From Deltaproteobacteria bacterium (lineage in GTDB: Bacteria > Myxococcota_A > Polyangia > JAAYKL01), in assembly GCA_016935665.1 (NCBI GenBank), contig JAFGQN010000225.1, positions 1 to 45,783 on the forward strand: a stretch of 45,783 bases of DNA. Direction: 5' to 3'. The translations under genes and the position numbers were made by a program. The notes beneath the pieces are model-generated. The model searched no databases. It was not told where the DNA came from and saw only the letters and a program-made list of their open reading frames with translations. Positions within the stretch are counted from its first letter, which is position 1, and each line of letters begins with the position of its first letter. Of this stretch, positions 1 through 7,835 are shown piece after piece.

Positions 1-572
1 GTCCAGGGGGCGCACGACACGCCATCGCCCGTATATCCATCCGGGCAATCGCCACAGCTGTATCCCGTTAAGGGGGCCGCCAGATCAGTACATTGAACCC
101 CGTCAAAACAGGGATCCCCCGCGCATCCGTCCACATCCGTACACGTCAGGCCTGAGCCTTCATACCCGGGATTACAGACACATGTAATAACGCCGGTTCC
201 CTGGATACAGGATGCGTTGGGGTCACAGCTGGTGACCGTACAAACCAGTTCTGTATCCGAATCCGTGTCGGAATCCGTGTCCGTGTCGGAATCCGTGTCC
301 GTATCGGAATCCATGTCCGTGTCGGAATCCGAATCCGTGTCGGAATCCGTGTCCGTGTCGGAATCCGTGTCCGTGTCGGAATCCATCGACGAAGCGGATT
401 CGGTATCGACAGAATCGGTACCCGTGGCCGTGTCGGTGGTAGAAATATTATCGGATAAAGAATCCACATCCGATCTGCCCATGACTCCCGTACGGGAGCA
501 GGTGACACAAAATAAACAAACAATAAGTATCCCAGGGGTATATTTGCAGAAAACAAGCTGATTTAAATGCAT
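1..572 (-). CDS. EGF-like repeat secreted protein with Asp-Ser/Thr linker (partial, C-terminus outside window)
   Basis: The reading frame is open from an ATG at 570-572 to the left edge, so about 190 N-terminal residues are present and the stop lies outside. GGAG about 8 nt upstream supports this start. The protein opens with a hydrophobic signal segment ending near Cys25 (CLFCVTCS), a poor lipobox, so it may be secreted or lipid-anchored. A linker of alternating Asp with Ser or Thr follows (253-386). It leads into Cys-rich modules with spacings such as [11 protein letters not shown] and [12 protein letters not shown], which are EGF-like/thrombospondin-type repeats. Such modules in deltaproteobacteria usually form extended extracellular adhesion or binding stalks; the ligand is unknown. 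The antisense frame of the linker is also open and gives a false Ser-rich ORF. Confidence 0.75.
   Translation of the reverse strand, partial: MHLNQLVFCKYTPGILIVCLFCVTCSRTGVMGRSDVDSLSDNISTTDTATGTDSVDTESASSMDSDTDTDSDTDTDSDTDSDSDTDMDSDTDTDSDTDTDSDTDSDTELVCTVTSCDPNASCIQGTGVITCVCNPGYEGSGLTCTDVDGCAGDPCFDGVQCTDLAAPLTGYSCGDCPDGYTGDGVSCAPW
253..386 (-). repeat. Asp-Ser/Thr-encoding tandem repeat (6-18 bp units)
   Basis: On the minus strand, degenerate GAC-ACG-GAT-TCC units encode alternating Asp with Ser or Thr. This is the stalk of the EGF-like protein. Related repeats occur at 3274-3453, 4764-4976, 11189-11341 and 19949-20089. Confidence 0.8.
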
Positions 573-788
573 AAGCAATTCTCCATATGTGAACAGAATA
601 TAAGTACAAACCCAAAGAACCAACGATAAGATGTCGCCGGTCTGGAAATTTATCATATGTTATAATTAAACAGAAAATTGTTACGAAAGATACCGACTAC
701 ACCTGTTTCATCCGTTGTTTCAATTGGGTCGTATGTTCCAAATAAAAAAATATATCACGATTCCCCGCCTTGAACGTCACACGGGCTT

Positions 789-802
789 CGCACGAAAGTG
801 CG
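789..802. repeat. Short hairpin with GAAA tetraloop
   Basis: CGCAC (789-793), GAAA, GTGCG (798-802) forms a perfect 5-bp stem closed by a GNRA-type tetraloop when read on the plus strand. It lies 18 nt before the larger hairpin at 821-883. Confidence 0.4.
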
Positions 803-820
803 CTATTATCCAACATCCAT

Positions 821-883
821 TTTCCCGATTGTTCATATGAGACGATGCGTGCAACGTCTCATATGAAGGTGACAACTGGGAAA
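821..883. repeat. Long imperfect inverted repeat (63 nt)
   Basis: The core is a perfect 13-bp inverted repeat (832-844 with 855-867) around a 10-nt loop. It is extended outward by TTG/CAA (829-831 with 873-875) and TTTCCC/GGGAAA (821-826 with 878-883), with a right-hand bulge at 868-872. No poly-T follows it on either strand, so it does not look like a simple terminator. A structured RNA, a protein-binding dyad or a small palindromic element are all possible. Confidence 0.5.
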
Positions 884-1210
884 TTATGGGGGTTAAAATA
901 CAAGGGAGCCTGCTGGGCGTTGCGGCAGATAAACTACCGCACTACATTTTATTTCTTTACATCTACATTCCGGGTAAAACGTCTGTTGCTTCCAACGTTT
1001 TTTGTCCAGGATCACTTCCAGAATCGGTGAAACCACTGCGAATCCCCTTGGCAATCAAGGAAATTAAGAGGACACCCAAACGTTGCGCTGTTCATTCAGA
1101 CAATGGGTGTCGACGAGATACACGCCACGCAGATGTTCGCATCGCTCTGCGAATATAAAAGCAATTGCCGGCACTCTCCACCACCACACCGTTGAACACA
1201 AGCGCATTGC

Positions 1211-1236
1211 CTGGGGGCGAGGGGGAGCCCCCTTTG
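1211..1236 (-). terminator. Possible GC-rich terminator hairpin after serA
   Basis: About 12 nt past the serA stop, the minus strand reads GGGGGC, an 8-nt loop, then GCCCCC. The stem is strong but no T-run follows, so intrinsic termination is uncertain. Confidence 0.35.
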
Positions 1237-1247
1237 AGATGTTCAGC

Positions 1248-2171
1248 TCAATTGACTTTGAAGGTGGCGTCGCCTTTTTCGAAGAACGCGACAATCTGAG
1301 AGGCGGCGGCGATGCCGGCGTTGATATTGGCTTCAGCGGTTTGCGCGCCCATTTTTTTGGCGGTTACAAACACGCGATCCCCGGCTTTTTCATTGAGCGC
1401 ATCCAGACAGTCGGGAATGAGGTCGGAACCGTACATCAGATCGCCCCGCTCCGTCATGGCTTTTAACAGACCGTCTTCGTCAATCACCTCTTTGCGGGCG
1501 GTGTTGATGAGCGCGGCGCCCTGTTTCATTTTAGACAACAATTCGTAATTAATGGATTTTTTGGTTTTGTCGGTAGCGGGAATGTGCAGTGACACATAGT
1601 CACAGCTGCTGTACAGCGCCTCAACCGAATCCACCGCCTCCACGCCGTCTGCTTCAATCGCGGCGGCGTCCACGAATGGATCGAACGCTTTTACTGTCAT
1701 TCCAAACCCTTTGGCGATAACCGCAACGAGCTTACCAATATTTCCATAGGCGTGAATACCAATGGTTTTTCCCCGAAGCTCCGTGCCGGCTTTACCGGTG
1801 TATTTTTTACGGGCAAGATTGAGCATCATGCCAAACGCCAATTCGGCCACTGCGTTGGAGTTTTGTCCCGGTGTATTCATCACGGTCACATCGGCTTTGG
1901 TGGCGGCAGCACAGTCCACATTGTCGTATCCAGCGCCGGCGCGAACAACGATTTTAAGGTTTTTACCAGCGGCTATCACCTCTTCGGTGACTTTATCGCT
2001 GCGAATGATAAGTGCATCAACAGACGCCACTGCAGACAGCAGGTCTGATTTATCTGTATAATTTTCCAACAGTTCAAGGGTGTATCCAGCCTCATCCAGA
2101 ACTTTTTTGATACCGTCCACCGCAGCCTTTGCAAATGGCTTTTCAGTTGCTACCAATACTGTTTTTGACAT
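1248..2171 (-). CDS. serA: D-3-phosphoglycerate dehydrogenase (short, Bacteroidetes-like type)
   Basis: This 307-residue enzyme of the D-2-hydroxyacid dehydrogenase family is expected to oxidise 3-phosphoglycerate with NAD+ in the first step of serine synthesis, in the cytoplasm. Visible signatures are RAGAGYDNVD (77-86), NTPGQNSNAVAE (99-110), a nucleotide-binding turn around AYGNIG (141-146) and NTARKEV (223-229) with the substrate Arg226. The usual catalytic His near the C-terminus is replaced: the segment reads KKMGAQTAEAN (272-282). From memory the Bacteroidetes enzymes read the same, so this is probably a subfamily trait rather than decay. No ACT or ASB regulatory domain is present. AGGAGG lies 6 nt before the ATG. 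No serC neighbour is visible; a TetR gene lies upstream on the same strand. Confidence 0.9.
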   Translation of the reverse strand: MSKTVLVATEKPFAKAAVDGIKKVLDEAGYTLELLENYTDKSDLLSAVASVDALIIRSDKVTEEVIAAGKNLKIVVRAGAGYDNVDCAAATKADVTVMNTPGQNSNAVAELAFGMMLNLARKKYTGKAGTELRGKTIGIHAYGNIGKLVAVIAKGFGMTVKAFDPFVDAAAIEADGVEAVDSVEALYSSCDYVSLHIPATDKTKKSINYELLSKMKQGAALINTARKEVIDEDGLLKAMTERGDLMYGSDLIPDCLDALNEKAGDRVFVTAKKMGAQTAEANINAGIAAASQIVAFFEKGDATFKVN

Positions 2172-2211
2172 GTATGCCTCCTGTAAACAATTTATTTAGC
2201 GCGCAATGAAC

Positions 2212-2231
2212 AATGCAGCGCACCATGCATT
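2212..2231. promoter_or_regulatory. Small dyad upstream of serA
   Basis: AATGCA, 8 nt, TGCATT sits about 40 nt before the serA start. It could be an operator, perhaps for the neighbouring TetR protein, but a 6-bp dyad can occur by chance. Confidence 0.25.
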
Positions 2232-2401
2232 AACACGCACCAGATTAATGGACCAAGACGTCATATTCCAATCCGCTCTGTTTGTCATCTGATATTGCTG
2301 GCAAATCGATAAAAAAATGTTTAAATATCGGTATTTTCAGCGTTTCGGTGCCGTTGAACAGGCGAAACAAAAAGAGGTGAATTCCATATTTTTTGAGATT
2401 T

Positions 2402-3022
2402 TCACGAAATGAAGATGTCCTGGACAAGCTTGTCGATGAATGCTCTTACCAGAATCCCCTGATGTTCGATGGCACTGCCACTGCCCAACGCGGTTTGAAC
2501 CGAAAAACCCTCCATCAGCGCAGCGCTCAGTTCGAACGACTCAGACAATTTAACGTGGAAATCTGCGGGAATCCGTATATTATCACGTTCAGCGATGACA
2601 ATACACAACGCACCAATTTTGTCTTTGATTTCTGAAAGCAACCTGGCTCGTTCGTCGCAAAAACGCGCATCGTTGAGCACTTCGGGCAACAGCCGAATCC
2701 AGATACGGTCCATTCGCTTCGCCCCTTCCTCTGATAATCGGTAACGAATGAATAATTTGAAGATTGTCTCTTGCATGGGTAGACGCCATCCAACGCATTC
2801 ATTCACATCGAAATCCAGTTGGGCATTATAGGATTCTGTAAAAAGTTGAAGTCCGACTTCTGATTTGTTTTTAAAAAACCGATAAATCCCGCCCTTGCTG
2901 AATCCTGTGCGCCGAACGATGGCCTCCATGCTGAACTCGCTGTAGCCGTTTTCATCGATTTCCACTCTGGCGGCTTCCAATATTTCAGCGATCCATTCGT
3001 CTTTGCTCTGATGTTTGGTCAT
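2402..3022 (-). CDS. TetR/AcrR-family transcriptional regulator
   Basis: The product has 206 residues with a typical TetR N-terminal DNA-binding domain (about 8-57). It ends in the conserved pattern IVRRTGFSKGGIYRFFKNKSE, which contains the recognition helix and the following Tyr-x-x-Phe contact segment. The rest is helical and divergent, as expected for the ligand-binding and dimer domain, so the ligand cannot be named. The gene is divergent from the SMP-30-like lipoprotein gene at 3193 across 170 bp and stands 230 bp upstream of serA. Autoregulation and control of the divergent gene are the usual arrangement, but this is inferred from position only. Confidence 0.85.
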   Translation of the reverse strand: MTKHQSKDEWIAEILEAARVEIDENGYSEFSMEAIVRRTGFSKGGIYRFFKNKSEVGLQLFTESYNAQLDFDVNECVGWRLPMQETIFKLFIRYRLSEEGAKRMDRIWIRLLPEVLNDARFCDERARLLSEIKDKIGALCIVIAERDNIRIPADFHVKLSESFELSAALMEGFSVQTALGSGSAIEHQGILVRAFIDKLVQDIFIS

Positions 3023-3115
3023 GCCGATGTTTTCCTCGTTTTAAAGCGGATGTTTCGGGGAATATAACTGAAAATGAAGAAATTTGTGAATTAAAATTTT
3101 CCCGAGGTGTATTCC

Positions 3116-3176
3116 GAGGTCGCCATTTTTAAAGAACTCTATTACATTACCACTTAAATGGAGGCCGACCTCTTTT
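3116..3176 (+). promoter_or_regulatory. Extended leader hairpin ahead of the SMP-30-like gene, with short T-run
   Basis: GAGGTCG-CCATTT (3116-3128) pairs with AAATGG (3156-3161) and CGACCTC (3166-3172), leaving a 4-nt right-hand bulge. TTTT follows at 3173-3176 and the gene starts 17 nt later. The shape fits a transcription attenuator in the leader, or as DNA a long dyad in the tetR/lipoprotein divergent region. A direct repeat CCGAGGT occurs at 3102-3108 and 3114-3120. The GGAGG at 3160-3164 is inside the right arm and too far from the ATG to act as its ribosome site. Confidence 0.4.
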
Positions 3177-3192
3177 ACAGAAAGTCACTAAA

Positions 3193-4359
3193 ATGAAGTA
3201 TCTGATCATTATCTCCGTGTTGTTGTTTTGGGTGTTACCGGGTTGTAATGGGGGTTCCGATTCTGGTGGAGGCGACGGAGACACTGATTCAGATGGCGAT
3301 AGCGATACGGACGGTGACTCAGATAGCGATTCCGACAGCGATAGTGATGGCGACAGTGATACCGATGGTGATAGCGATACGGATGGCGATACCGATAGCG
3401 ATAGCGATACCGATACCGATGGTGACAGTGATTCCGATGGCGATTCCGATTCCAATACCGCATCGACAACGGACACCGAATCGGATAGTGAATCTGTTCT
3501 GGACACAAACTCGACGGATGAGCCCGATACCGATGTGATACCCGACAATCTCGTTGTGGAAAAATTAACAGGAAACGGCTCTTACAGACTGCTCGAAGGC
3601 CCCGCCTGGGATGGCGCCCAGAAGCTGTATTTTTCAGATGTGGACAACAGCGTCACGCACACCTTTGACGGTCAAAAAATCGAATCATTTCGAGAGAATA
3701 CCGGCGGCAGTAACGGATTGATGTTCGATACCAGCGGCAACCTGGTCTCCTGCGAAGGAAACAATGGACGCGTGGTGTCTGTCGATAGTTCCGGCAATGT
3801 GGCCGATATAGTGGCAGACACATATGGTGGCAACAAGTTTAATTCTCCCAACGACCTGGTGATCGACAAAGACGGAGGCGTTTACTTTACCGATCCCACC
3901 TGGAGCATGTCCTATCCCCAGCCAGTAATGGGTGTGTATTACGTATCTGCCAGTGGCAATGTTTCGCTCGTCATTGACGACAACTCCAGGCCCAACGGCA
4001 TCACCATGAACCCCAACAAATCCGTGCTTTACGTGGACAACTTCGATTCCGGCGATGTTATCGCCTACGATGTTACCGGCCCTGGAAAACTGACTGGCAA
4101 GCGCACATTTGTCACTGTGAACACATCTCCAGGGGGCACGCCTGATATAGACGGCATGTGCATGGATTCTCAGGGAAACCTTTATGTGACATCGGCCATT
4201 GGGGTACAGATTTTTACACACGATGGTGCGCCGATTGACACTATAGAAATTGAAGGAAGTCTGACAAACTGCACCTTTGGCGGAGAGGACATGAAAACGT
4301 TGTTCGTCACGGCCCGAGGTGCACTGTATGCTGTTGAGCTAAAAGTCGCGGGAATTTAA
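3193..4359 (+). CDS. SMP-30/gluconolactonase-like beta-propeller lipoprotein with Asp-Ser linker
   Basis: The lipoprotein signal ends at LPGC (Cys18). An acidic linker of Gly-Asp-Ser-Asp-Thr-Asp repeats follows (about 28-87), then an SMP-30/gluconolactonase/LRE-type six-bladed propeller (about 121-388). The family metal ligands can be placed at Glu135 (LEGPAW), Asn220 (SPND), Asn268 (RPNG) and the DIDGM segment near Asp318/320. Members hydrolyse lactones or organophosphates; the substrate here is unknown. Anchoring and the acidic linker suggest display on the outer membrane, possibly facing outward (inference). It is the first gene of a plus-strand run; the DUF362 gene follows after 26 nt. 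No clear Shine-Dalgarno lies at the usual distance, and a large leader hairpin is present at 3116-3176. Confidence 0.85.
   Translation: MKYLIIISVLLFWVLPGCNGGSDSGGGDGDTDSDGDSDTDGDSDSDSDSDSDGDSDTDGDSDTDGDTDSDSDTDTDGDSDSDGDSDSNTASTTDTESDSESVLDTNSTDEPDTDVIPDNLVVEKLTGNGSYRLLEGPAWDGAQKLYFSDVDNSVTHTFDGQKIESFRENTGGSNGLMFDTSGNLVSCEGNNGRVVSVDSSGNVADIVADTYGGNKFNSPNDLVIDKDGGVYFTDPTWSMSYPQPVMGVYYVSASGNVSLVIDDNSRPNGITMNPNKSVLYVDNFDSGDVIAYDVTGPGKLTGKRTFVTVNTSPGGTPDIDGMCMDSQGNLYVTSAIGVQIFTHDGAPIDTIEIEGSLTNCTFGGEDMKTLFVTARGALYAVELKVAGI
3274..3453 (+). repeat. Asp-Ser/Thr-Gly-encoding tandem repeat
   Basis: Degenerate GAT/GAC-AGC-GAT-ACG-GAT-GGC units encode GDSDTD-type repeats in the SMP-30-like lipoprotein. 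They lie in direct orientation with the repeats at 4764-4976 in the next gene. Confidence 0.85.
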
Positions 4360-4385
4360 TTCCCATAATATTGAAAGGAGAGACC

Positions 4386-5996
4386 ATGGCAGACACGAAC
4401 ACGGTACACTCCGGTGGTCATCAAAGAATCATCGGTTTTCTTAAACGATGGGCGTTTTCAATTGTGGGCGTGGCATCGCTCATTTGGTTTTTCATTCGCG
4501 TTATTCCCAAACCCGCCAGAGCGGCTTATCCCTGTCAGCAGGCGGCGTTTCCTTTGGCATCCGCCTTTGTGTTGTGGATTGTGGGAATTGGTGGCACGTC
4601 GCTGCTGCTCTCCCACGCTCGATTTGTGCACAAACTTCGGCACGGACAACAGGTGGCCGCCAGTTTTTTGATGGTGTCGATGATTTGTTTCAGCACTGTT
4701 TTTATTACCTGCTCGGATTCCGGAAAATCGAAAGATGACAGTAGTTCGGAGTTCAGTGCGGGCGACGCGGATTCCGACACCGATACAGACGGCGATTCGG
4801 ATGGCGATTCGGACACTGATGGCGATTCGGACACCGATGGCGACTCAGATACCGATGGGGACTCGGACGCAGATGGGGATTCGGATTCGGATGGGGACTC
4901 GGATGCCGATGGGGATAGCGACGCAGACAGTGACAGCGGAGTTGATTCCGATGAAGATTCCGACAGCGACACTGGCACTGATGAACGGGATACCGACATG
5001 AAGGAAACCGTTGTGTCCATTGTCAAAGGGGACAAGGCCGGGGCCGATATGAATATGGACGATATTCGTGCACTGGTGTCTGAAGCAATTTCATTGGCGG
5101 GTGGACTTAACTTTATTAAGGACGGCGACAGTGTTTTGCTCAAACCCAATCTGATTACCAATACCACTACCGGAGACATGGATTTACCGGAGTTGGCCAA
5201 CGGCGTCACCACCGACTGGCGAATCGTACTTGCGACAGCGGAACTGGTTCGCGAGATTAATCCCACCGGCGAAATGATTATTCTGGAAGGCGGCTCAGAG
5301 GGTACAGATGTGGCCTACAAACAGTTTGGTTACACCATGACCAACTTCAGCGGCGTTGTGGACGATATTATTCCACTGGAAGGTAAAGAATCCGATGGTT
5401 TCAGCTGTGGCGAACCGGACGAATCCAATCTCGTGGAGGTGACAGTTGGGGGAAAGGCCTATACCGTAGACAAACGATATCGGGATGCCGATGTGGTGAT
5501 TAGCTTTCCCCTGCTTAAAACGCATATGGTGGCGGTCATTACCGGGGCCATCAAGAACATTGGCGTGGGTATGGCTCCGGGGGCGGTCTATGGCATGGGG
5601 GGCCGGCCATCATGTGGCCGTCACGCAATCCAACACAACAGTGTGAGTTCCATCAGCCCGTTTATTCACGATATATTCAGCATCAATCCCACTAAATTTT
5701 CGGTGATGGACGGGTTGCGCGGTCTTGCCAACGGTCCGGAACCCTCGTGGAACGGCGGCAATTACGACGATGACGTTAAAGACATGCGTCTGGTGCTCGC
5801 ATCGCGGGATGCTGTGGCCATGGATACGGTAGAAGCATTGTTGGCCCATTGCGATCATACGAAAGTGGACTACCTCAAACTGCTCAACGCAAGCGGACTG
5901 GGGGAGAATGATCCCGACAAAATCGAAGTGGTGGGCGAATCCATAGATGACGTCAGCCTGCCACTTACTGGCCATGCTTCCTGCCCCGGGTTGTAA
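4386..5996 (+). CDS. DUF362-domain membrane protein with Asp-Ser linker
   Basis: The start is the ATG at 4386, preceded by AAAGGAG at 4374-4380, giving 536 residues. Hydrophobic segments lie at about 22-39, 54-76 and 91-108, with the motif [10 protein letters not shown] (42-51) between the first two. The third segment ends in VFITCSDSG, which resembles a lipoprotein signal with Cys109. Next come an acidic GDSDTD linker (about 127-197) and a DUF362 domain (about 204-536) with LKPNL, FPLLKTH and [13 protein letters not shown]362 has no firmly known activity. No ferredoxin-like Cys clusters, which often accompany this domain, are seen. The C-terminal domain is likely outside the inner membrane (inference). 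Confidence 0.8.
   Translation: MADTNTVHSGGHQRIIGFLKRWAFSIVGVASLIWFFIRVIPKPARAAYPCQQAAFPLASAFVLWIVGIGGTSLLLSHARFVHKLRHGQQVAASFLMVSMICFSTVFITCSDSGKSKDDSSSEFSAGDADSDTDTDGDSDGDSDTDGDSDTDGDSDTDGDSDADGDSDSDGDSDADGDSDADSDSGVDSDEDSDSDTGTDERDTDMKETVVSIVKGDKAGADMNMDDIRALVSEAISLAGGLNFIKDGDSVLLKPNLITNTTTGDMDLPELANGVTTDWRIVLATAELVREINPTGEMIILEGGSEGTDVAYKQFGYTMTNFSGVVDDIIPLEGKESDGFSCGEPDESNLVEVTVGGKAYTVDKRYRDADVVISFPLLKTHMVAVITGAIKNIGVGMAPGAVYGMGGRPSCGRHAIQHNSVSSISPFIHDIFSINPTKFSVMDGLRGLANGPEPSWNGGNYDDDVKDMRLVLASRDAVAMDTVEALLAHCDHTKVDYLKLLNASGLGENDPDKIEVVGESIDDVSLPLTGHASCPGL
4764..4976 (+). repeat. Asp-Ser/Thr-Gly-encoding tandem repeat
   Basis: Near-identical 18-bp units of the type GGCGATTCGGACACCGAT encode GDSDTD. 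They are more regular at the DNA level than the tract at 3274-3453, which suggests recent unit duplication. Confidence 0.85.
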
Positions 5997-6043
5997 ATCC
6001 GTCGACTGTGAATAAAACGCGTTCCAGTTTGTTTTGCTGACAA

Positions 6044-7174
6044 ATGAAAAAGACAACGCCCAAAGCATCGAATAGATACATCGTCAGATGGAGCATTGTC
6101 TTGTCCCTGGTCTTGCATATTGCGTTGGCGATTGGGCTGGTGATGCTTGAACGCTCTCATTCGAAAATCCACAACGCGCCTGTGGAGATAGATTTTGTCG
6201 CTGCAACAACAGACGTTGGCAATCACAAAGAGATCACGGCACCCCAAAATAACAGTCATCCACCTCTTTCATCAATGCCACGAGCTGCGCAAACGCACAA
6301 AGAATCGTCCACATCTCAAAATCATTCTCCCGCTGTCCGACAAACCACCAGGCAAAAAAGACACTCGCGTCAGAACGCAAGTAGGTCACCTGCTTCGACT
6401 ATCATGCCCGAATTGTCTGAACCTGAAAAGCCTGCCCAAAAAGTGGAAGCTGAAGCGGTATCTTCAGAGCCTGTGAAAATCCAAACAAAAATGACATTTT
6501 CAGATTTTGAAACCCTCATGGGACAACAGGCCGTTGATTCTCGAAAAGAGTATAACGATTCGCTCCAAAAAAAGCGTCAGACACGACACTCGCACGCCCG
6601 GCATTCGAATCAGTTGAAAGCTGCAATCGGCCAACATCGCAGTGCTTTGGTTGGCGCCGAAGTCATTCCCGTTGGCGCCAAAGCCGCGCTGGTCACTCAG
6701 TATCTGAAAACGCTCCACAGAACATTGGTCTCAAAATTCGGGACATTCCTTGATTCATTGGATTCGCCCAGTGAACGTATGCATAAGAAAGTTCAAAACA
6801 GTCCACTTAAATACAATCCGTTTTATGTGCCTCCGCCCGATGCCGAACGCCAGTTTTCGATGCAGGGGCCGATGAACGATTTGTCCATCCACGCGGTGAC
6901 AGAGTTTGAAATACTCCCATCCGGAGAGCTTGGCGATTTGAGGCTTGTTCGAAGTTCCCGACATACAGTATTCGATTCGGCGGCTCTTGACACGGTGATT
7001 AAAAGTGCCCCGTTTGCGCCTCCCCCGAAGTCGCTACTTTCAAAAAACAACCGCTCCTATGTGCAATGGACATTTCAAAGAGACTGGAAGAAAAACACCT
7101 GGGGGCAAGGACATCTGTATTTGCTGAGCCCACTTTCTAACAGTGATTCGGTCACGGAAGTTGATGTTCAGTGA
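6044..7174 (+). CDS. TonB-like periplasm-spanning protein
   Basis: The product has 376 residues: a short basic N-terminus, one membrane segment (about 16-36, with SLVLHIALAIGLV), a long polar region rich in Ser, His, Lys and Pro, and a TonB C-terminal-type domain (about 275-355, with EFEILPSGELGDLRLVRSS, DSAALDTVIKSAPFAPPP and VQWTF). TonB-family proteins couple the inner-membrane proton gradient to outer-membrane receptors, or serve as envelope scaffolds. No exbB, exbD or receptor gene is in the window, so the partner is unknown. It lies 47 nt after the DUF362 gene, and its stop overlaps the next start by 4 nt (GTGA, 7171-7174). No good ribosome site precedes the ATG. Confidence 0.75.
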   Translation: MKKTTPKASNRYIVRWSIVLSLVLHIALAIGLVMLERSHSKIHNAPVEIDFVAATTDVGNHKEITAPQNNSHPPLSSMPRAAQTHKESSTSQNHSPAVRQTTRQKRHSRQNASRSPASTIMPELSEPEKPAQKVEAEAVSSEPVKIQTKMTFSDFETLMGQQAVDSRKEYNDSLQKKRQTRHSHARHSNQLKAAIGQHRSALVGAEVIPVGAKAALVTQYLKTLHRTLVSKFGTFLDSLDSPSERMHKKVQNSPLKYNPFYVPPPDAERQFSMQGPMNDLSIHAVTEFEILPSGELGDLRLVRSSRHTVFDSAALDTVIKSAPFAPPPKSLLSKNNRSYVQWTFQRDWKKNTWGQGHLYLLSPLSNSDSVTEVDVQ

Positions 7175-7677
7175 TAGACCGTCTGACCAAAGAGCAGCGT
7201 TCCTGGAATATGAGCCGCATACGGGGAAAGAATACCAAACCGGAACTCATGGTACGCACCATTTTGCATCGCATGGGCTTTCGCTTCAGATTGAATCGAA
7301 AGGATTTACCGGGAAAACCGGATATTGTTTTTCCCAAATATAAAACGGTATTATTCGTTCACGGCTGCTACTGGCACCGTCATCACAACTGTAAAAATGC
7401 CACCACCCCCACCCGAAATCGCGAATTCTGGATAGCCAAATTTGCAGATACAAAGGAACGCGATAAACGCAATCAGGCGGACTTGAAAAAAATGGGATGG
7501 ATTGTTCAGGTGATTTGGGAATGCCACATTCGAAAAGATCCTGTACTGGCCGTTACCAACGCACTGATTGATGCGGGTCTGATAGACGAAGATGAGCCGT
7601 ATCCGGAACTCCAGTCGGACACACTTCAAAGCCGGGTTAAAGAGCGCTTTGATGCCACCTGGTCAAAAGAAAAATAG
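7171..7677 (+). CDS. vsr: Very short patch repair (Vsr) DNA mismatch endonuclease
   Basis: The product has 168 residues, close to the usual Vsr length. It starts at a GTG that overlaps the TonB-like stop by 4 nt, so translation is probably coupled. Motifs match the family: RSWNMSRIRGKNTKPE (10-25), LPGKPD with the catalytic Asp51, VHGCYWHRH with His64, His69 and Zn-ligand candidates Cys66 and His71, then Cys74, REFW (84-87), and VIWECHI. Vsr nicks next to T:G mismatches made by deamination of 5-methylcytosine and normally sits beside its cytosine methyltransferase. No methyltransferase gene is in this window, which is odd for a vsr. Confidence 0.92.
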   Translation: MIDRLTKEQRSWNMSRIRGKNTKPELMVRTILHRMGFRFRLNRKDLPGKPDIVFPKYKTVLFVHGCYWHRHHNCKNATTPTRNREFWIAKFADTKERDKRNQADLKKMGWIVQVIWECHIRKDPVLAVTNALIDAGLIDEDEPYPELQSDTLQSRVKERFDATWSKEK

Positions 7678-7835
7678 ATGAATCGTTTCAAATGAGAATT
7701 TTTAAAACAGGAATTTACAGGACAGGCCAGACACATGGGTCTGACTACAACAATTTGATTGGATAAATTTTTCTCTGTTGGTGCGCACACACGGGTGCGG
7801 CCTTGAAATATTGAAACGACACCGAATCTGATGGG

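Larger units (their letters stand above)
573..1247. other. Gene-free stretch, about 675 bp
   Basis: No open frame here has a credible start, codon pattern or recognisable product. The stretch holds the promoter side of the EGF-like gene (573 to about 720), two hairpins (789-802 and 821-883) and a GC-rich dyad just after the serA stop. It could be a decayed gene or carry a structured RNA; nothing more can be supported by eye. Confidence 0.5.

Noticed and set aside
146-561. Plus-strand Ser-Val-Ser-Glu repeat ORF and minus-strand Thr/Arg/Ile repeat ORF
   Set aside because: Both are other-frame readings of the Asp-Ser/Thr stalk repeat. The frame that reads into EGF-like Cys modules and has a ribosome site is the real gene.
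821-883. Inverted repeat considered as an integron attC site or IS end
   Set aside because: No conserved core-site bases, integrase, transposase or target duplication could be found nearby.
770-1158. Two overlapping plus-strand ORFs of 86 and 90 residues
   Set aside because: No ribosome site, no recognisable motif, and the first runs through the 63-nt inverted repeat.
2245-2427. 60-residue minus-strand ORF after the TetR gene
   Set aside because: Overlaps the TetR 3' end, has no ribosome site of its own and no family features; probably part of the serA promoter region.
3147-3548. Minus-strand Ser-rich ORF resembling a serine-rich adhesin
   Set aside because: Antisense of the GDSDTD repeat in the SMP-30-like gene; such repeats have no stops in several frames.
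3274-4976. Regular DNA repeats considered as a CRISPR array
   Set aside because: Units are 6-18 bp, contiguous, in frame and coding, with no spacers.
4535-5266. Minus-strand Ser-rich ORF of 243 residues
   Set aside because: Antisense of the DUF362 gene and its stalk; no start signal and no known domain.
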